Shown piece by piece: positions 43,979-56,287 of a DNA stretch of 64,000 bases. Numbering within the stretch: position 1 is the stretch's first letter; each line of letters starts with the position of its first letter. The stretch lies in assembly GCA_014058105.1 (NCBI GenBank), contig JACGCM010002890.1:2976001-3040000 (forward strand). The letters are read 5' to 3'. A model generated the notes under the pieces. The model saw only the letters and a program-made list of their open reading frames with translations, had not been told where the DNA came from and searched no databases. The DNA is from Kingdonia uniflora (taxonomy: Eukaryota; Streptophyta; Magnoliopsida; Ranunculales; Circaeasteraceae). A program made the translations under genes and the position numbers.

Positions 43979-45060
43979 TTGAGAAGACCGCTCTATGCAT
44001 ACCTCCATTCCAACATCCTCCCAAGTAACAAAGAAGAAGCCTGGTCACTCTTGGCAAAGTATCCTCAATTCACATTTCAGAATAAAATCTTATATCGTAT
44101 AATAGGAGAAGGTCCACTTATTGAATGCATCTCACAGAAACAAGTACAAATCAAAATCAGAAAAATTTACGAAGGAATCTGTGCAACTCATATCTTGAGA
44201 AGATCCTTAGCACAATGGGCATTCACTCAAGGGTTATCCTCACCACAGGACTGCAAAGACTTTGTTCGAAAGTGTTAGAAATGTCAAATCCATGCTCATA
44301 ACATCAAAAGCCCAGCCCTCAACTTGTACATTAGTAATCTCCTCTGGCCACTCAGGAGATGGGCGATCCATATCATTGGACCTTTCCACCCAACATCGGG
44401 TAACCGAAAGTTCGTTCTTGTGGCAATAGACTACTTCACCAAGTGGATTGAAGTAGTACCTCTATGTCACACTAACAAAAATGAAGTTATCAAGTTTCTT
44501 TGGGAACACATCATAGCCAGATTTGGTTGCCCGCAAATGATACAATCTGATAAAAGTAAACAATTTATCAGCAGTAAAGTGCTTAGCTTGCTCCACAAAT
44601 ATAAGATTCGACTATCTACTTTAACACCACACTACCCTCAAGGTAATGGCCAAGCTAAAGCCATCAACAAAAGCATCAAGTCAGGGTGCACAAGCGCCTT
44701 GAGGAGAAGAAAGGTAAATGGGTGGATCAACCAAGTACTTAAAGAAAAATCACAGATGAAGAATATAAACTTGGACTCCTCTACAACCCCAATTGGATCG
44801 AAGAAACCCCAGACCAAGCCATTGCAAACTTGGGGTAATACCATGACACTCTCAAGAAAGTTAACAACTAAAGGTCAGAAAATGAACATTTGGTATTGGT
44901 GACCGTGCCCATCGACGCATCAAGGACTGTACTTGACCTAAAAATTCTTACAAGTTGTCTAAGAACTGAGAAGGGCCATATATTATCAGTAACAAGAATA
45001 GTAGTGGAACATACTGGTTAATGACTAAAGATGAAATACAACTCGAATATCAATGGAATA
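43979..45060 (+). pseudogene. Element F integrase
   Basis: N-terminal 43979-44278 (EGICATHILRRSLAQWAFTQ, then a stop in the zinc-binding region at KCQIHAHN). The core 44324-44902 is open for 192 residues: RRWAIHIIGPFHPTSG, VLVAIDYFTKWIEVVPL (first Asp), MIQSDKSKQFISSKV (second Asp kept, following Asn-Gly lost) and GQAKAINKSIKSG, where the catalytic Glu has become Lys. A C-terminal remnant with RTVLDLKILTSCLRTEKGH follows to about 45060. Confidence 0.87.
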
Positions 45061-45616
45061 TAACCTAATTGAAAATGTTCTACAGATTACCGATGTAACC
45101 GCTTTTGAATAATTTAAATAAAGATATCTTTCTTTAATTTATATCTTTTTTAATATCATTCACTTAGTATCGATACATACTTGACAAGTATGCATCACAA
45201 TAAACTTTCATCTCTTCAACAAATGCCTATCCAATTATAGGATTACCTTGTTAACAAATCATTACTTATTGAACAAAATATGTCATGCTTTGTCCATTTT
45301 TCTCAAAAACCCTGATATCCTATCAAGGAAAAACATCTAGTCATAGTTCTCCCTTCCAAGAGCCATCACATGGCCCCCTTTCAATCATCTTAAATACTTG
45401 CTCCAAAGCAATACTCTGCATATTATCTCCATTACTATCTAATGCTATCAATCTTGTCGAATAAAATACTTAGCATAAATTTTCAAAAACTCTGCATTTT
45501 GAATAAATTACTGCCAAAATATTCTTCGACAAACATCACAATAAAGAATTCAAGAAATAAACAAAAAATTATTTCGGTCCCATCGACCATTTGTATATCT
45601 TTCATAAAAACAAAAT
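45061..45616. other. Element F gap between pol and antisense gene
   Basis: AT-rich, no gene. Unlike the same interval in B and C it holds no tandem repeats. Confidence 0.55.
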
Positions 45617-47956
45617 TTACTCTGCAGGTGGAGAGATTGGTGCATCAACTTTCGCTGGTAATCCTTGAGTTAACTCATCCAATATTTGCTCGGGATGAAT
45701 ACCCTTGGGAATGGTCACCACAAGAGCTTCAGGTGCTTCAGGTGTCTCAGGTACTTCAGGCCTTTCAGGTACTTCAAGAACTTAGTCCTCCAAGTCTGAA
45801 TCCTAGAAAAACTGATTGCTAGCAATAGCCAAATGTTTATAAAAATATTTTTGCTCCTCCAACTCCTCGAAACGCACAATAAAATTGGTCTTCGTCCACT
45901 TAAGAACATTGATATTGGTTTGGTCACCTTCAGCCCTCACCTCATCGAGAACCTTGGAGTGTTCCACATCTATCGCCCTCCGCGCCAATATGATCTGTTC
46001 GCGAGCATCGCTCTCAAAATTGGCTTTCTGTAATGCCAATGCCTCCTGCTTTTCCTTTGTGCAGTCGGCCCTGATCTGCTAGACCGCCTTCCTCTTCTCC
46101 ATGTCCCAATCTTTTATTGCCTCGCGAATAGAACCCTCATTCGCCTTCCCAACTTCAAGTTTATACTTTCCCAGCTTTGCCTCCAGTTTCTCTTTCTCTA
46201 GGATCAAATCTTCTTTCTCCATCACCACCTCTGTCTCGATATTATTGAAGGTGAAAAGCTAGTTTGCCAAAGTACCAGCATCGAGAAAGTGGTGTTTGGC
46301 CTCGATCAACAGCTTCTTGATCCGCATTACAGTCATAATATGAGTTTTCAAATATGGAACCAAATTCATTAGTTGAAGCAGAGTAGAGAAATTTTGCACC
46401 TTGTTCATGTTTTGGTGGACTTAGATAAAGAAGGATGGACATTTTTCCCCTACCAAGCAATCATCAACCTCCTCCTCGAAAGACGTCGTCCAAGAAATAT
46501 ACGCCTCCATGGTCTATTAGACCTCAATGTTTGAGTCCTCGACAAGCTTCTTCTTCGTCGACACAGAAGATGCTTTCTTTTCGGCAACAAGTATGTGGCC
46601 GATTTAGAAGGTTGACCATCTGCAATCCCCGATACTGGAACATCCATCTTCTCTCCCTCTTTTGTATGAGATCGTCGAGATGACCTTTTCGGTAGAGGAA
46701 CAAAAGGGGTAGATTGGCTGCCAGCCCTCCTCTTCTTACTCTTCCCGAAGGTCTCAGTTAGAAGAGCTTCCCTCTCTGCAGTAGCAGAGTCCGTGGTGCA
46801 CTAGCTCAAAGAAGGATTCCCGAGGGAAAAGCTCGAGTTCGCAGCTCTCTTCTTTCTAGCAGACATTTTTATGTCGATGATAAAAATATCTACTCCCTTA
46901 ACCTGAGTTCACTTTAAACTAGCTTCTTGAAAGAGATTGTCAACTTTCTCTTGGTCAACAGCCAGGTTGTCGATCCGACGTAGTGACCTTTCCTAATATT
47001 GTACAACTTATCTGTTAAAGTTAAGGTCCTATCGATCTCCTTCAAAGCTGCTCACAAACAAACAAACAAACACAAGTTAGCTAGTAATTCAAACCGATAT
47101 AAATTACATACAAACTTTGACATACAAATAACCTAACCACAAACCTAGGTTTAATGTTTTTCTTTTTAGAGGCTCTCTCAGGATTTTTCTTATCGAACTC
47201 GCAGTTCCCCGATACAAGGAGACACTCCTCACAATACTGTCCTCTCGTCAATACCATTTTGTAAAACTTAGGTCTCTTCAAAAGCCTCGCCAAATACTTG
47301 TACCCTAGCTTCTGAGGATTTTGCTTAAGTGTGTAGTGCACACATAAAAATCATCCACGGTGATAAGCTCTTCCCCTCTCTCCTTTAATCAATTATTAAT
47401 CACTCCCACCACACGGAAGAGATCATACACATTAGGATTGAGCTGACCAGGTGCCATATCGAATAAATTTAACAACTTCTTCTGGTCAGTACGAAGAGGC
47501 AGCTTTAACCTCTCTTTTATTTATTCTCGATGGACCAAAATCCCATCTAGGGGAACTTCTTGATCTTTCATCTCATAATTGTATTCATCTAACCTAATTT
47601 CTTTAGGAATACCATACTTCGTTTTAAAGCTCAGAATTTCACTTGTTTCAGGGGCCTCTCCATAACACCGTCCTTCCTCCCCTTCGATATCTTCCTCCCA
47701 CCACTTTGCTACATTCTCGATCACTTGCCTACGACTCATGATCCACGTCTGTCTCAGTTACCTCCCTGTCCGAAACTTCCACCACCCTTGATGCCACCTT
47801 ATACTGGTCGATACTCGCCACGTCCGCACTACTCGACCCATCCTTATACCTCACACCCAACTTTTAGACACAGGCCGTCACATCGATTTGAAGTGGTTTG
47901 ATATTTGCAAGGTTCTCGATGATTTCTTTATCATCAATTTTGATAGGTTTAACCAT
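45617..47956 (-). pseudogene. Element F antisense gene: transposon-type domain plus charged/coiled-coil region
   Basis: Opposite to F pol. Start MVKPIKIDDKEIIENLANIK at 47956. The globular domain has [20 protein letters not shown] (about 47400-47460) and [16 protein letters not shown] (about 47190-47235), corresponding to QMNGNFYEMM and IVWGNC of element C. A probable intron at 47048-47137 is followed by LKEIDRTLTLTDKLYNIRKG, basic regions and coiled coil (46082-45803, KQEALALQKANFESDAREQI). The C-terminus has six 9-bp repeats giving VPERPEVPETPEAPEA and a clean end VDAPISPPAE, stop at 45617. About eight stops or shifts. Homologous to the antisense genes of B and C, though much diverged. Confidence 0.68.
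47048..47137 (-). other. Probable intron in the F antisense gene
   Basis: On the minus strand donor GTG|GTTAGGT and acceptor TTTGTGAGCAG|CTT, 90 bp. It contains a (GTTT)n run just before the acceptor. Confidence 0.55.
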
Positions 47957-48681
47957 TTAAAAGAACTTGAAAATCATATTCCATTTTTTATGTTAGAATA
48001 CTATGATATCTGATACATTATATACGTTCATATAATTATATTCATATTGTTGTTGAGTTTCATCTCCAGCACATCCTTCTCTATATTCATATTATTGTTT
48101 AGTTATCGATACAAGATTTATTAGGTATTTATTAAGTCCTAATTCCGACAACTATCTATCTGTCATGAACATCTTCTAATCGAAGTACAGAATCCCTAGC
48201 ATCCCGAAGACACTTTAACAATACCAATATTTCCCGCCATTCAAAACTGAGTTTAAAAGATTCAAAATTTGCGCACAATCCACCATAAAATTTGGTCGTC
48301 TAGCAGGATATATGGCGCTCCCACGGCCCCAACAACATCCCACACTCCTATCACATCACACCAATCACAGTCACGCCGTAGTCACAGTGCCAACAAAAAC
48401 CTAATCTTTCCCTTCATCATCAATCCTAACCCCCAACACATCTCTCCAATTCCTCCCTTAATCCCTTTCGACATCATTATACCACCAGTCGCACCACCAT
48501 ACAGACCATATCACAGAAATTTTACAAAAAAAGCCATAAATCAATATTTTTTCAATTCGTTTCCATACACACATCTAAACTTCAATTACTTCCTACACTA
48601 TAACCCCCATGTCTACATCTATAAAGGGTTTCAATTAAATTGCATGAAAAATTGAAGAACAAGCAAAATTCAAGTCAATTA
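47957..48681. other. Region upstream of the F antisense gene
   Basis: Holds a TATA-like stretch on the minus strand (about 48020-48032) about 70 bases before the ATG at 47956. A plus-strand ORF 48269-48655 (128 aa, proline- and asparagine-rich) is probably chance. Confidence 0.4.
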
Positions 48682-48963
48682 CTAGCCTTGGAATCGCGCT
48701 GCTTCAGTATCCATTTGCATTACAAGTTCCTCCATCCCTATGGTTAACCACGACGTAAGAGATGAACAAAGAGAATCCACAGTTGAAGAAATTTTTTTAA
48801 AATTAATGGTGTATGAACAGTCGCCAACCACAAGACTATTTATAGGCCCCACACAACTGTTTATCGCACCCATTCGCGACTGTTCGAGTACTCGAGCATA
48901 ACGCCTTAATCGCCGCTTCTCAAAGTCTTTGGTCCATCGCCTCCTGAATGCCAACAAGCCCAT
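48682..48963 (-). CDS. Short antisense ORF in element F, doubtful
   Basis: 93 codons open, MGLLAFRRRWTKDFEKRRLR at the start and MEELVMQMDTEAARFQG at the end. A near-perfect TATA box on the minus strand (CTATAAATAG, 48836-48845) lies inside it. The transcribed unit would then begin at about 48810 and use the ATG at 48735, leaving only 17 codons before a stop. Element C has the same order (TATA box, short leader, short ORF) at 17303-17678, so this may be a broken counterpart. Protein similarity between the two is not evident. Confidence 0.35.
   Translation of the reverse strand: MGLLAFRRRWTKDFEKRRLRRYARVLEQSRMGAINSCVGPINSLVVGDCSYTINFKKISSTVDSLCSSLTSWLTIGMEELVMQMDTEAARFQG
48836..48845 (-). promoter_or_regulatory. 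TATA box candidate in element F
   Basis: CTATAAATAG on the minus strand, the best TATA match in this part of the window. Positioned like the TATA box at 17303 in element C. Confidence 0.45.
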
Positions 48964-49421
48964 TCACTATTGCTCTAACCCTTCCATATCTCCTTTTCAA
49001 TCCCCTAATATACCTATCCTCGCCAAAGCAGCTCTTATGTTATCAAATAGAGATTGTACAACAAATTCCTTCTACCAGAAAATATCACCCACAGGAGAGC
49101 ACCTAGCCATTTTTTCTCCAATAACCTCAACATATCTTTCCTTATTTAAATCCTCTCCTCTATTCCTGGTCCAGTTATAACAATAATTCAAAATTCAAAT
49201 ATTATTCGACAAAAACACTACACGAACGTCATGAAATCATATATTCATATACCCAAGATAATAATTTTATATCTATAAATCCTCATTCATTCAACACATC
49301 ACATCATATTCGAGAACATTTATCATCATACACATCGACAGCAACATCTGACACACATAAATTCATTTATTTTACAACAAACACCGTACATCTTTCTCAT
49401 TTGTTACAAACCCAACAACAG
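48964..49421. other. Gap in the 3' part of element F
   Basis: AT-rich, no convincing gene. Confidence 0.45.
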
Positions 49422-49730
49422 TCAGTCCACTCTTGAATCACTTTGACTGGCCACAACATCTTCTTTCTTCACCAAAGCCTTGGTGCGATTCCCTATTTTA
49501 TTAATGCGCTCTGGAGGACTCAACAATTGTAAATTGTAATACAATACATACTCCTCTTCTACCTACTTTATCTTCACTTCACTCATCTCTTTGTACTTGG
49601 GCTCTACGGGTACCAACGGCTGTACATTTATATAACTCCAACAGAAGTACCGATTAAGCAACTCCCAATATTTACTACGCACCCGGCTAGAATGTTTATC
49701 CTCCTGAACCTGAGCTCTCATCCTCACCAT
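49422..49730 (-). pseudogene. Unidentified antisense ORF in element F
   Basis: From ATG at 49730 the minus strand reads MVRMRAQVQEDKHSSRVRSK, YWELLNRYFCWSYINVQPLV and EPKYKEMSEVKIK, then one stop, then VEEEYVLYYNLQLLSPPERI and a basic end, stop at 49422. Composition is protein-like and the frame holds on both sides of the single stop, so this is a plausible relic of a real coding exon. A good acceptor (TTATTTATAG) lies just upstream, suggesting a spliced gene with an exon to the right. No family recognised. Confidence 0.42.
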
Positions 49731-50396
49731 CTCCAATCCTATAAATAACTTTTTAGATTACCAGGGTATTTATATACATAAATTAGACTATTCAACTACA
49801 AGCAGTCCAATCTAACTTACTTTGCATTGGAACTCTAAGCATCCGAGTCAATTCAAACCCTTTAGGGGACCATTTATAAGCCGCACATTGTCAACAAACT
49901 TCAATTCAAGATCTTATTACCTCGACCATTACACTAAAAATTTCTCTACAGTTTGACACAACTATGTCAACACAACTCCACAAATTATCTTCGGATAATA
50001 GATTTCCATTTCATTCTTGATTATCATATATTTATTCGATGCAAATTAGAAAACAAATGTTTATTCATATGTTAATTGTTATATTTTACATTAGACATTT
50101 TTTTCCTTCAATTATAATACAACAAGCTACCAGTTACATGATGCGCTTCGTCATGAATTACTTGAAGCTACATACTTCATTTTACCAGAACCTGGCATAT
50201 CCTCCGACGAAGAAAGGATAGCCACCCTCCTACTCTGAAACAACCACTATCTCACAACCCTATAAAGTTATAGAGACAACAGTGACCGAAAAACCTGCCA
50301 TAGAAGCCCTACCTGCCTTAGCATCATCATCTTTAATATGAACAGCGCCCACTTCTCTAAACATTCGCTGGACTTTGAGACTGTCAGTAATACACA

Positions 50397-50639
50397 TTAA
50401 AATTGGATCCAGATGAAATACACTACCTCAGCAATTTTCTTCACCAACTCTATCATTCCATCAAATATCGGCTCCACCGGCTTCGAATAATACGAAGAAA
50501 GCAACATCTGACCGAAGTCCAATTCCTTTAACTCCTCATACTTAATGTCAACACGGCCATGGAAATCGCTGTGCAACACCTGTAGCCGCGTCGTCACTAT
50601 CACAACCTCTTTACCTTCACAAAATTGTCGAACAAACAA
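50397..50639 (-). CDS. Unidentified antisense ORF in element F, 80 aa
   Basis: MFVRQFCEGKEVVIVTTRLQ, VLHSDFHGRVDIKYEELKEL and DFGQMLLSSYYSKPVEPIFD form an open, protein-like stretch. It could be an upstream exon of the same gene as 49422-49730, with the intron between about 49739 and 50396. No known family. Confidence 0.38.
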   Translation of the reverse strand: MFVRQFCEGKEVVIVTTRLQVLHSDFHGRVDIKYEELKELDFGQMLLSSYYSKPVEPIFDGMIELVKKIAEVVYFIWIQF

Positions 50640-52559
50640 CTCCTTTCCCCTTCTATTTATAACCTTACCGTTCTACCATAAATGCTCCTTGGGAAAACAA
50701 TATTACACGATTCATTTGATTTTTGCCTCGAAAATGATAAAACACAGACTTCTACCACATTCGACAAACTTTTTACATTCCAATGTTCTTCTCGATACAA
50801 AAACAAATAATTATGTCGAGAATGTGGCGATTGTAGTAGCATATTTCCCTGATTTGAAAAAAGTGAAGCTAACGAAACTTAATCTCAGACATTTCATCAT
50901 TCGAGAAGATCTCCCGTCTGTGGCCACAGTTCTCGACCCACCAAAGTAGTCATTATGCTTGGTCAAATAAAGCAATTGGGAGATCCACGAAGTTTGCCCA
51001 CTACCCACCAAAATAGGAAACTATTTTTCTTTTTGCAGACAGCCTGTATATATTTATAATAAATATAGGCAGAGAATACATTATTTTGATAAGCAACTCT
51101 ACTATTCATTCATTCTAACATTCTTACCAAGCAACAGTTGTTAACTATCAACTTATTGGATTTTTCATCAAAACCCTCCGCGAAGTCGTTGTTTTTCTTA
51201 AACTTCCCTTACTTTCCAAGTAAAATCATGTGTGTTTAAGCTTATTATTGCATAATCCTAACTAAAGTATTGGCGAATATTATCCTCTCAAAAAATACGC
51301 CATTACTGGTATGATAGGGTATTGAAATCAGAGACAAATCAAATAGCAGAGGAAATTCTTTTGTACTCTTTTGTTCTACTGTAATATCAGATTCTCCACA
51401 TTCCTCTATTTTCCAAACCAAAACCATCAGTGGGAAGAAAAAATAAAAAAATAAAAAATAAAAATATATCACCAACACTTTGTGAGTGTCTTTGTTTTAA
51501 CATTTGGGCTTAAAATATTTCCAATATCTGGGCTTGAGATATTAAGATCTGATACAGTGGAGATTTGGGCCGATGGGAAATTCCAAAACTAGGGCCACAA
51601 CTGCCATACTATACCTGAGTTGGAGAGTTGAAGCTTACTGAAATACATTCATGATATAAACCCCCAAATATATATTTATGCAAATATATATTTATGCCAA
51701 AACCATAAAAGAAACCCTAGCTTGAATGATTGGTTCTATATAGTATAAATACAAGGGTCCATAACATAATATTTCACAATTGTTGCAAGAAGAATTTAGA
51801 GATAATATTGTGTCCCTCGCTACAAAGGTACGTCTAGAGAAATATGTTGATCTTCTTTCTGGAAAAGATGCATGCATGTTTTACAATACCCAAGCTCGAT
51901 AATTTTCATCTTTCTTCTTTATACCGTTCTTAATAATTATGGCTTTTGTATGTGTAACATAAAAATAGAAAAGAAACTAAGGTTGGTTCAAGTATGCATC
52001 ATATGAATGAATGTTACGAATGTGTTAATCATGACTTAGGGTTTCCGTTGATCAAGAATCTAGGATTTTCTTACCATGGCTTGTGATTTTTTTAAATCTT
52101 TTTTGAATTATCTGATTACGGTATGTAAATATTAATTTATTATGATGTAGACTATTTCTTGATTGTATCTTCAATTGTTTAGGGTTTATCATGGGTCATT
52201 TTTTAAGACTTTGTTTATAGATCCCTTTAAAATCCATAGACATTGCATTAATAAAAATTTATATAATTAATTGATGTGCCATTTAAAAGCATCTTTTGCA
52301 ATCAAACCATGTTTTTTCGCAAACATATTTAACCAATGAAAGTGATAGATCGACATTTGATTAACTACTATTAACAATTTAAGGCTCTGCTTAATGTGGA
52401 AGTCGAAGCGGATCATTTTAAAAATATTGACACATGTTTATCATCATTTAACGACCACTTTGCAGCCATTGCAAAGGGGAAAATAGCATGCTTCACAAGA
52501 TATATTAGAAAATAGCCTGTTGGTAATATGTTTAAATAAAACAAATCAGTTACATTGTG
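50640..52559. other. AT-rich region without recognisable genes
   Basis: Nothing I can identify. The 3' LTR of element F should lie here if it survives, but no partner copy exists in the window to define it. A 16-bp unit caaatatatatttatg is repeated twice at 51665-51696. A/T-rich simple sequence lies at 51428-51466. Confidence 0.45.
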
Positions 52560-52639
52560 CTACTTCGACCAACGTCTAGGGTTGTATTGGCCGTCAAGCA
52601 TGCACTCATAATAAGATATAGAGTATTGGTGAAATATGG

Positions 52640-53082
52640 TACACATGTATTTAGAAATGAAACGAAAATGAATGGAAAGGAAATGGAAAACCGAAGATTG
52701 AGTCTTGCAGTCACTGTAATTTTCTTAAGATAGATTTTACCCTGCATATGGTACTTCACAGATAATAGCGCATGCCTCTCAAGATATAAGGATTGAAGAG
52801 TATAGACTTGAAGTACACAAGTCGGTATGCCTGTCAAACTATCTGTGATATTACTCTCAAGAAGAAAGCAATGAAAATGGAAAAGAAAATTTAATTTTTT
52901 TCTATGTATTAAACACATAAAAAAAGTAGCAATTTATAAAGTAGAATTTAGCCATCGCAATTCTTACAGAAGCGACCATTACATATCACTCACATAGGTG
53001 ATTTCCAATTATGAGTACCCTGTCGTACTCTACTTGTATACATAATCTATAGGAATCAATAAAAATAAAGTTTACCCTAACA
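52640..53082 (-). repeat. Copia 3' LTR
   Basis: Matches 60120-60430 over the inner 300 bp (cacatgtatt-agaaatgaaa, taccctgcatatggtacttcaca). The outer start TGTTAGGGTAAAC at 53082 follows AGAGAT. The low-coordinate edge is uncertain and may reach 52560. Confidence 0.65.
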
Positions 53083-53225
53083 ATCTCTGTAGGTTGCATT
53101 GTTACATCAGGAATGAGATAGAGACATATTCTCCACAGTGCTAAGGTGAATAGCACTCAACTAGTTTTTCTATTGAACCTAGATCCTGAAATCCTCCAGT
53201 CAACTAGGTTAGGTTACAATTGAGA

Positions 53226-54500
53226 TTACTCATGGATTGGCCGTATTAATCCTATTTCTTTTGATGTGTAGTATATTTTCCCTTTCGACAACACTTTTTT
53301 TAATGGATCCGCTAGGTTATCTTGAGATTTGAAAAAATCAATGGATATTATTCCATTCGTAAGTAACTGCTTAACGGTATTGTATGCTGCTTGATTATCA
53401 CAATGAATGCATATAGCGGGCACAGGTTGTGGAAATAATGGATTATCCTCTAGAAACACTCGAAGCCATTCTGCTTCTTCTCCAGCTTTGTTCAAAGCAA
53501 TAAACACAGATTTTATCGTAGAGCGAGCTATACATGTTTGTTTATGAGATTTCCATGATACTTTTGAACCTCCAAGTGTGAAGACATATCCAGTAGTGGA
53601 TTTTGACTCAACAGAATTTGATATCCAATTTGAATCACTATATCCTTCAAGTATAGTTGGATAAGTAGTATAGTACAAACCATAGTGTAAGGTGTGCTTC
53701 AAATACTTTAAAACCCTAACTAGTGCCACCCAATGTCCATTTCCCGTATTACTCGTATATCGACTCAGTTTACGTACTGCATAAAAAATATTTGGTCTGG
53801 TGCAGTTCATAATATACATGAGACTGTCTATGATACGTGAGTTCTCTAATTGAGAAATGCTTTCTCCCTTATTTTTTGCTAAATTTTGTGTACTATCAAA
53901 TGGTGTTTCAACACAATTACATTCAAACTTATTGAATATCTTAAGCATGTTTTCTATATAATGTGCTTGTGACAACACAATTCCCTGTGATATCCAATTA
54001 ATCTTGATTCCAAGAATAACATCAGCAATACTTAAGTCCTTCATGTCAAAAATTTTGGTCATCATTTTCTTTGTGGACTTTATTATATTAATATTAGTCT
54101 CCAAAATCAGCATATTGTCTACATATAGACATACAATTATGCATGCAACATTAATGCATTTATAACAAGCACATTTGTCATATTCATTGATTTTAAATCT
54201 ATCCTGGATCATAACACGATCAAACTAAGCATACCATTGTAATGGCGCTTGTTTTAATCAATATAAGGACTTTTCAAGTTTGCAAACTTCGTGTTCTTAT
54301 CCTTTGACAATAAACCCTTTAGGTTGGCTCATATAAATTTCCTCATCTAATTTACCATTTAAAAAAGTTGCTTTCACATCTATTTAATGTATTTCAAGCT
54401 TATGCGAAGCTGCAATAGCTATAAACATTCGTATAGACGTTATCCTTGTAACTAGTGAATAAGTGTCAAAATAATCTAGGCCTTCCTTTTGCCTAAATCC
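53226..54500 (-). pseudogene. Copia reverse transcriptase and RNase H
   Basis: 54212-53226 is open for 328 residues: [97 protein letters not shown] and [12 protein letters not shown]. The copia catalytic box YVDD has become YVDN, so RT would be inactive. The N-terminal part continues with stops to about 54500 (KTAFLNGKLDEEIYMSQPKG). The C-terminus ends GLIRPIHE and a stop at 53226. RNase H acids appear in DSNW and CDNQ. Confidence 0.9.
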
Positions 54501-54579
54501 CTTAGTAACAAGTCATGCCTTTTACTTGTCTATAGTACCATCAGGCTTCATCTTCTTCTTGAAGATCATTACTTGAAGC

Positions 54580-55450
54580 AACACCATGTGACCTTTTCAG
54601 AGAATTTGAACTACCATTCTTTTTACTTGGGAAAATATTCTTAAAGAATTTAGCATCACAAAATTCTATGAATCTATTCTCATGTATATCAGTGATCTCT
54701 GATTTGTGTAACAGAAATTTAAATGCACTACTATTATTAGCTTTGGCAATAAAAATGTAGTCAATGATTTTTGGCCCTAATTTTACACGTTTGGGAACTT
54801 GAATTTGTACTTTTGCATGACCTTCTTACCTTACACTTTCATGAATTTAAAGGAAGGTACTGTACCTTTCCAAAGTTCATAAGGAATGCTATTAGTCTTC
54901 TTATGAGGAATCTTATTAAGTACATAATTTGATGAAAATAAAGCTTTCCTCCACATGTTTTGTAGCAAACCAGAACTAATCAGCATGGCATTTGCCATAT
55001 CTTTTAAAATTTTATTTTTCCTCCCAGCAATTCTATTTTGCTTAGGTGTATAAGGTGCTATAGTGTAGTGAATAATCCCTTTCTAAGCATAAAAATCTTC
55101 AAAAACTGATAAAACATATTCACCACCTCTATCTGACCTTAAATTTTTAATCTTTCTGTCAAGCTGATTCTCAATCTAATTTTTGTAAAGAGTAAGCATC
55201 TCTAATGCTTCATCTTTACTTTGGAGTAGTTGCGGATGACTATACCTAGTGCAGTCATCATTAAAAGTAATAAAATGCTTTTTCACACCACTTGTTTGGA
55301 TGAATTTTTGGTTACATAAATCGTTGTATATTAATTCGAGATACACTGTCCTCCTTTTTTCAATTGAATGAAAGGGTTGTTTTACAAACATTGCTTCAAC
55401 ACATGTTGTACATTTTTGCTTGCAATCAATGCTGAATTTAGGCAACAGTC
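54580..55450 (-). pseudogene. Copia integrase, lower copy
   Basis: CKQKCTTCVEAMFVKQPF (zinc finger end), LELIYNDLCN (first Asp), IKNLRSDRGGEYVLS (second Asp) and RIAGRKNKILKDMANAM. The family's catalytic Glu (AERKN) is replaced by Gly in the last motif. Stops at YKN* and in the middle. Further C-terminal sequence reaches about 54600. Confidence 0.85.
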
Positions 55451-56282
55451 ATAAGTTCATTAATCTGCAAAACAAGCCAGTATTAACATGACCTAATCGT
55501 GCATGCCAAACACTAAAAGACTCAAGAATATAAGCAGAACCTTCAATTTTATTGATAATCATTAGGGTTACATCAGCATTGAACTTAAATAGGCCATCAC
55601 ATAAATAACATTTTCCTATAAACATTCCACTTTTAGCTAAGATACATTTGTCCAACTCAAATAGAAGCCTAAAACCCTTCTTGCTTAAAACTTCTCCAGA
55701 CACCAAATTTTTACGATTATTAGGAACATGCAGAACTTCATATAGAGTAAGTTCATTTCCTGATGTAAATTTTAGGATAACCTTTCTATCTCCTTTAACC
55801 ACAGAAGTTGTGGAGTTTCCTATGTATAGTTTTTCATTACGGTCTACTTTTTTGTATGACTAAAACTGGGTTTTGTCAGAACAAATGTGGCATGTTACTC
55901 CAGTATCAATCCACCAATCTTTGGCATTACTGATCAAGTTCACTTCAGAGAGCAAAGAAAAAAAGGTCTCCATTTCAGATACGTTGACTTGAGGGGGTTG
56001 GTTCTTTGATGACTCACCTTTATTTTTCCTGTAGTCCTTTGTGCGGTGCCCTTTCTATCCGCATGTATGGCAGTTCCTAGAAAACTTCTCGAAGTCTTTT
56101 CCAAATGGTCCTAGGGTAGTGTTTTTAACCTTCTTCCCATTCTTCTTATGGGATTTACCCTTATTGTTTGAAGAATTTCTCTTAACAATATTGGCTTTTG
56201 ATTCCAGCAAACCAACTCTAATCGCTTTCTCACTGTTGCGATTGTCTTCTTTAATTCTCAAATACACGATCATGCCCTCAAA
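55449..56282 (-). pseudogene. Copia pre-integrase, protease and gag zinc-knuckle region, lower copy
   Basis: 55802-55449 is open (117 aa) with MVKGDRKVILKFTSGNELTL, VLHVPNNRKNLVSGEVLSKK and WHARLGHVNTGLFCRLMNL. Upstream are the protease remnant (WWIDTGVTCHIC, about 55900), a zinc knuckle CHTCG*KGHRTKDY (about 56050, last Cys changed to Tyr), and gag sequence IVYLRIKEDNRNSEKAIRVG up to the solo LTR at 56288. Gag resumes at 57898. Confidence 0.83.
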
Positions 56283-56287
56283 CTTCA

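Noticed and set aside
48269..48655. 128-codon plus-strand ORF rich in Pro, Asn and His
   Set aside because: Low-complexity composition, no known motif, and it lies over the upstream region of the F antisense gene. Probably chance.
48836..48845. TATA box as promoter of a host gene
   Set aside because: No host coding sequence follows. The site lies within element F and is better explained as part of its antisense unit.
50545..50949. 134-codon plus-strand ORF
   Set aside because: Overlaps the more protein-like minus-strand ORF 50397-50639 and shows no recognisable motif.
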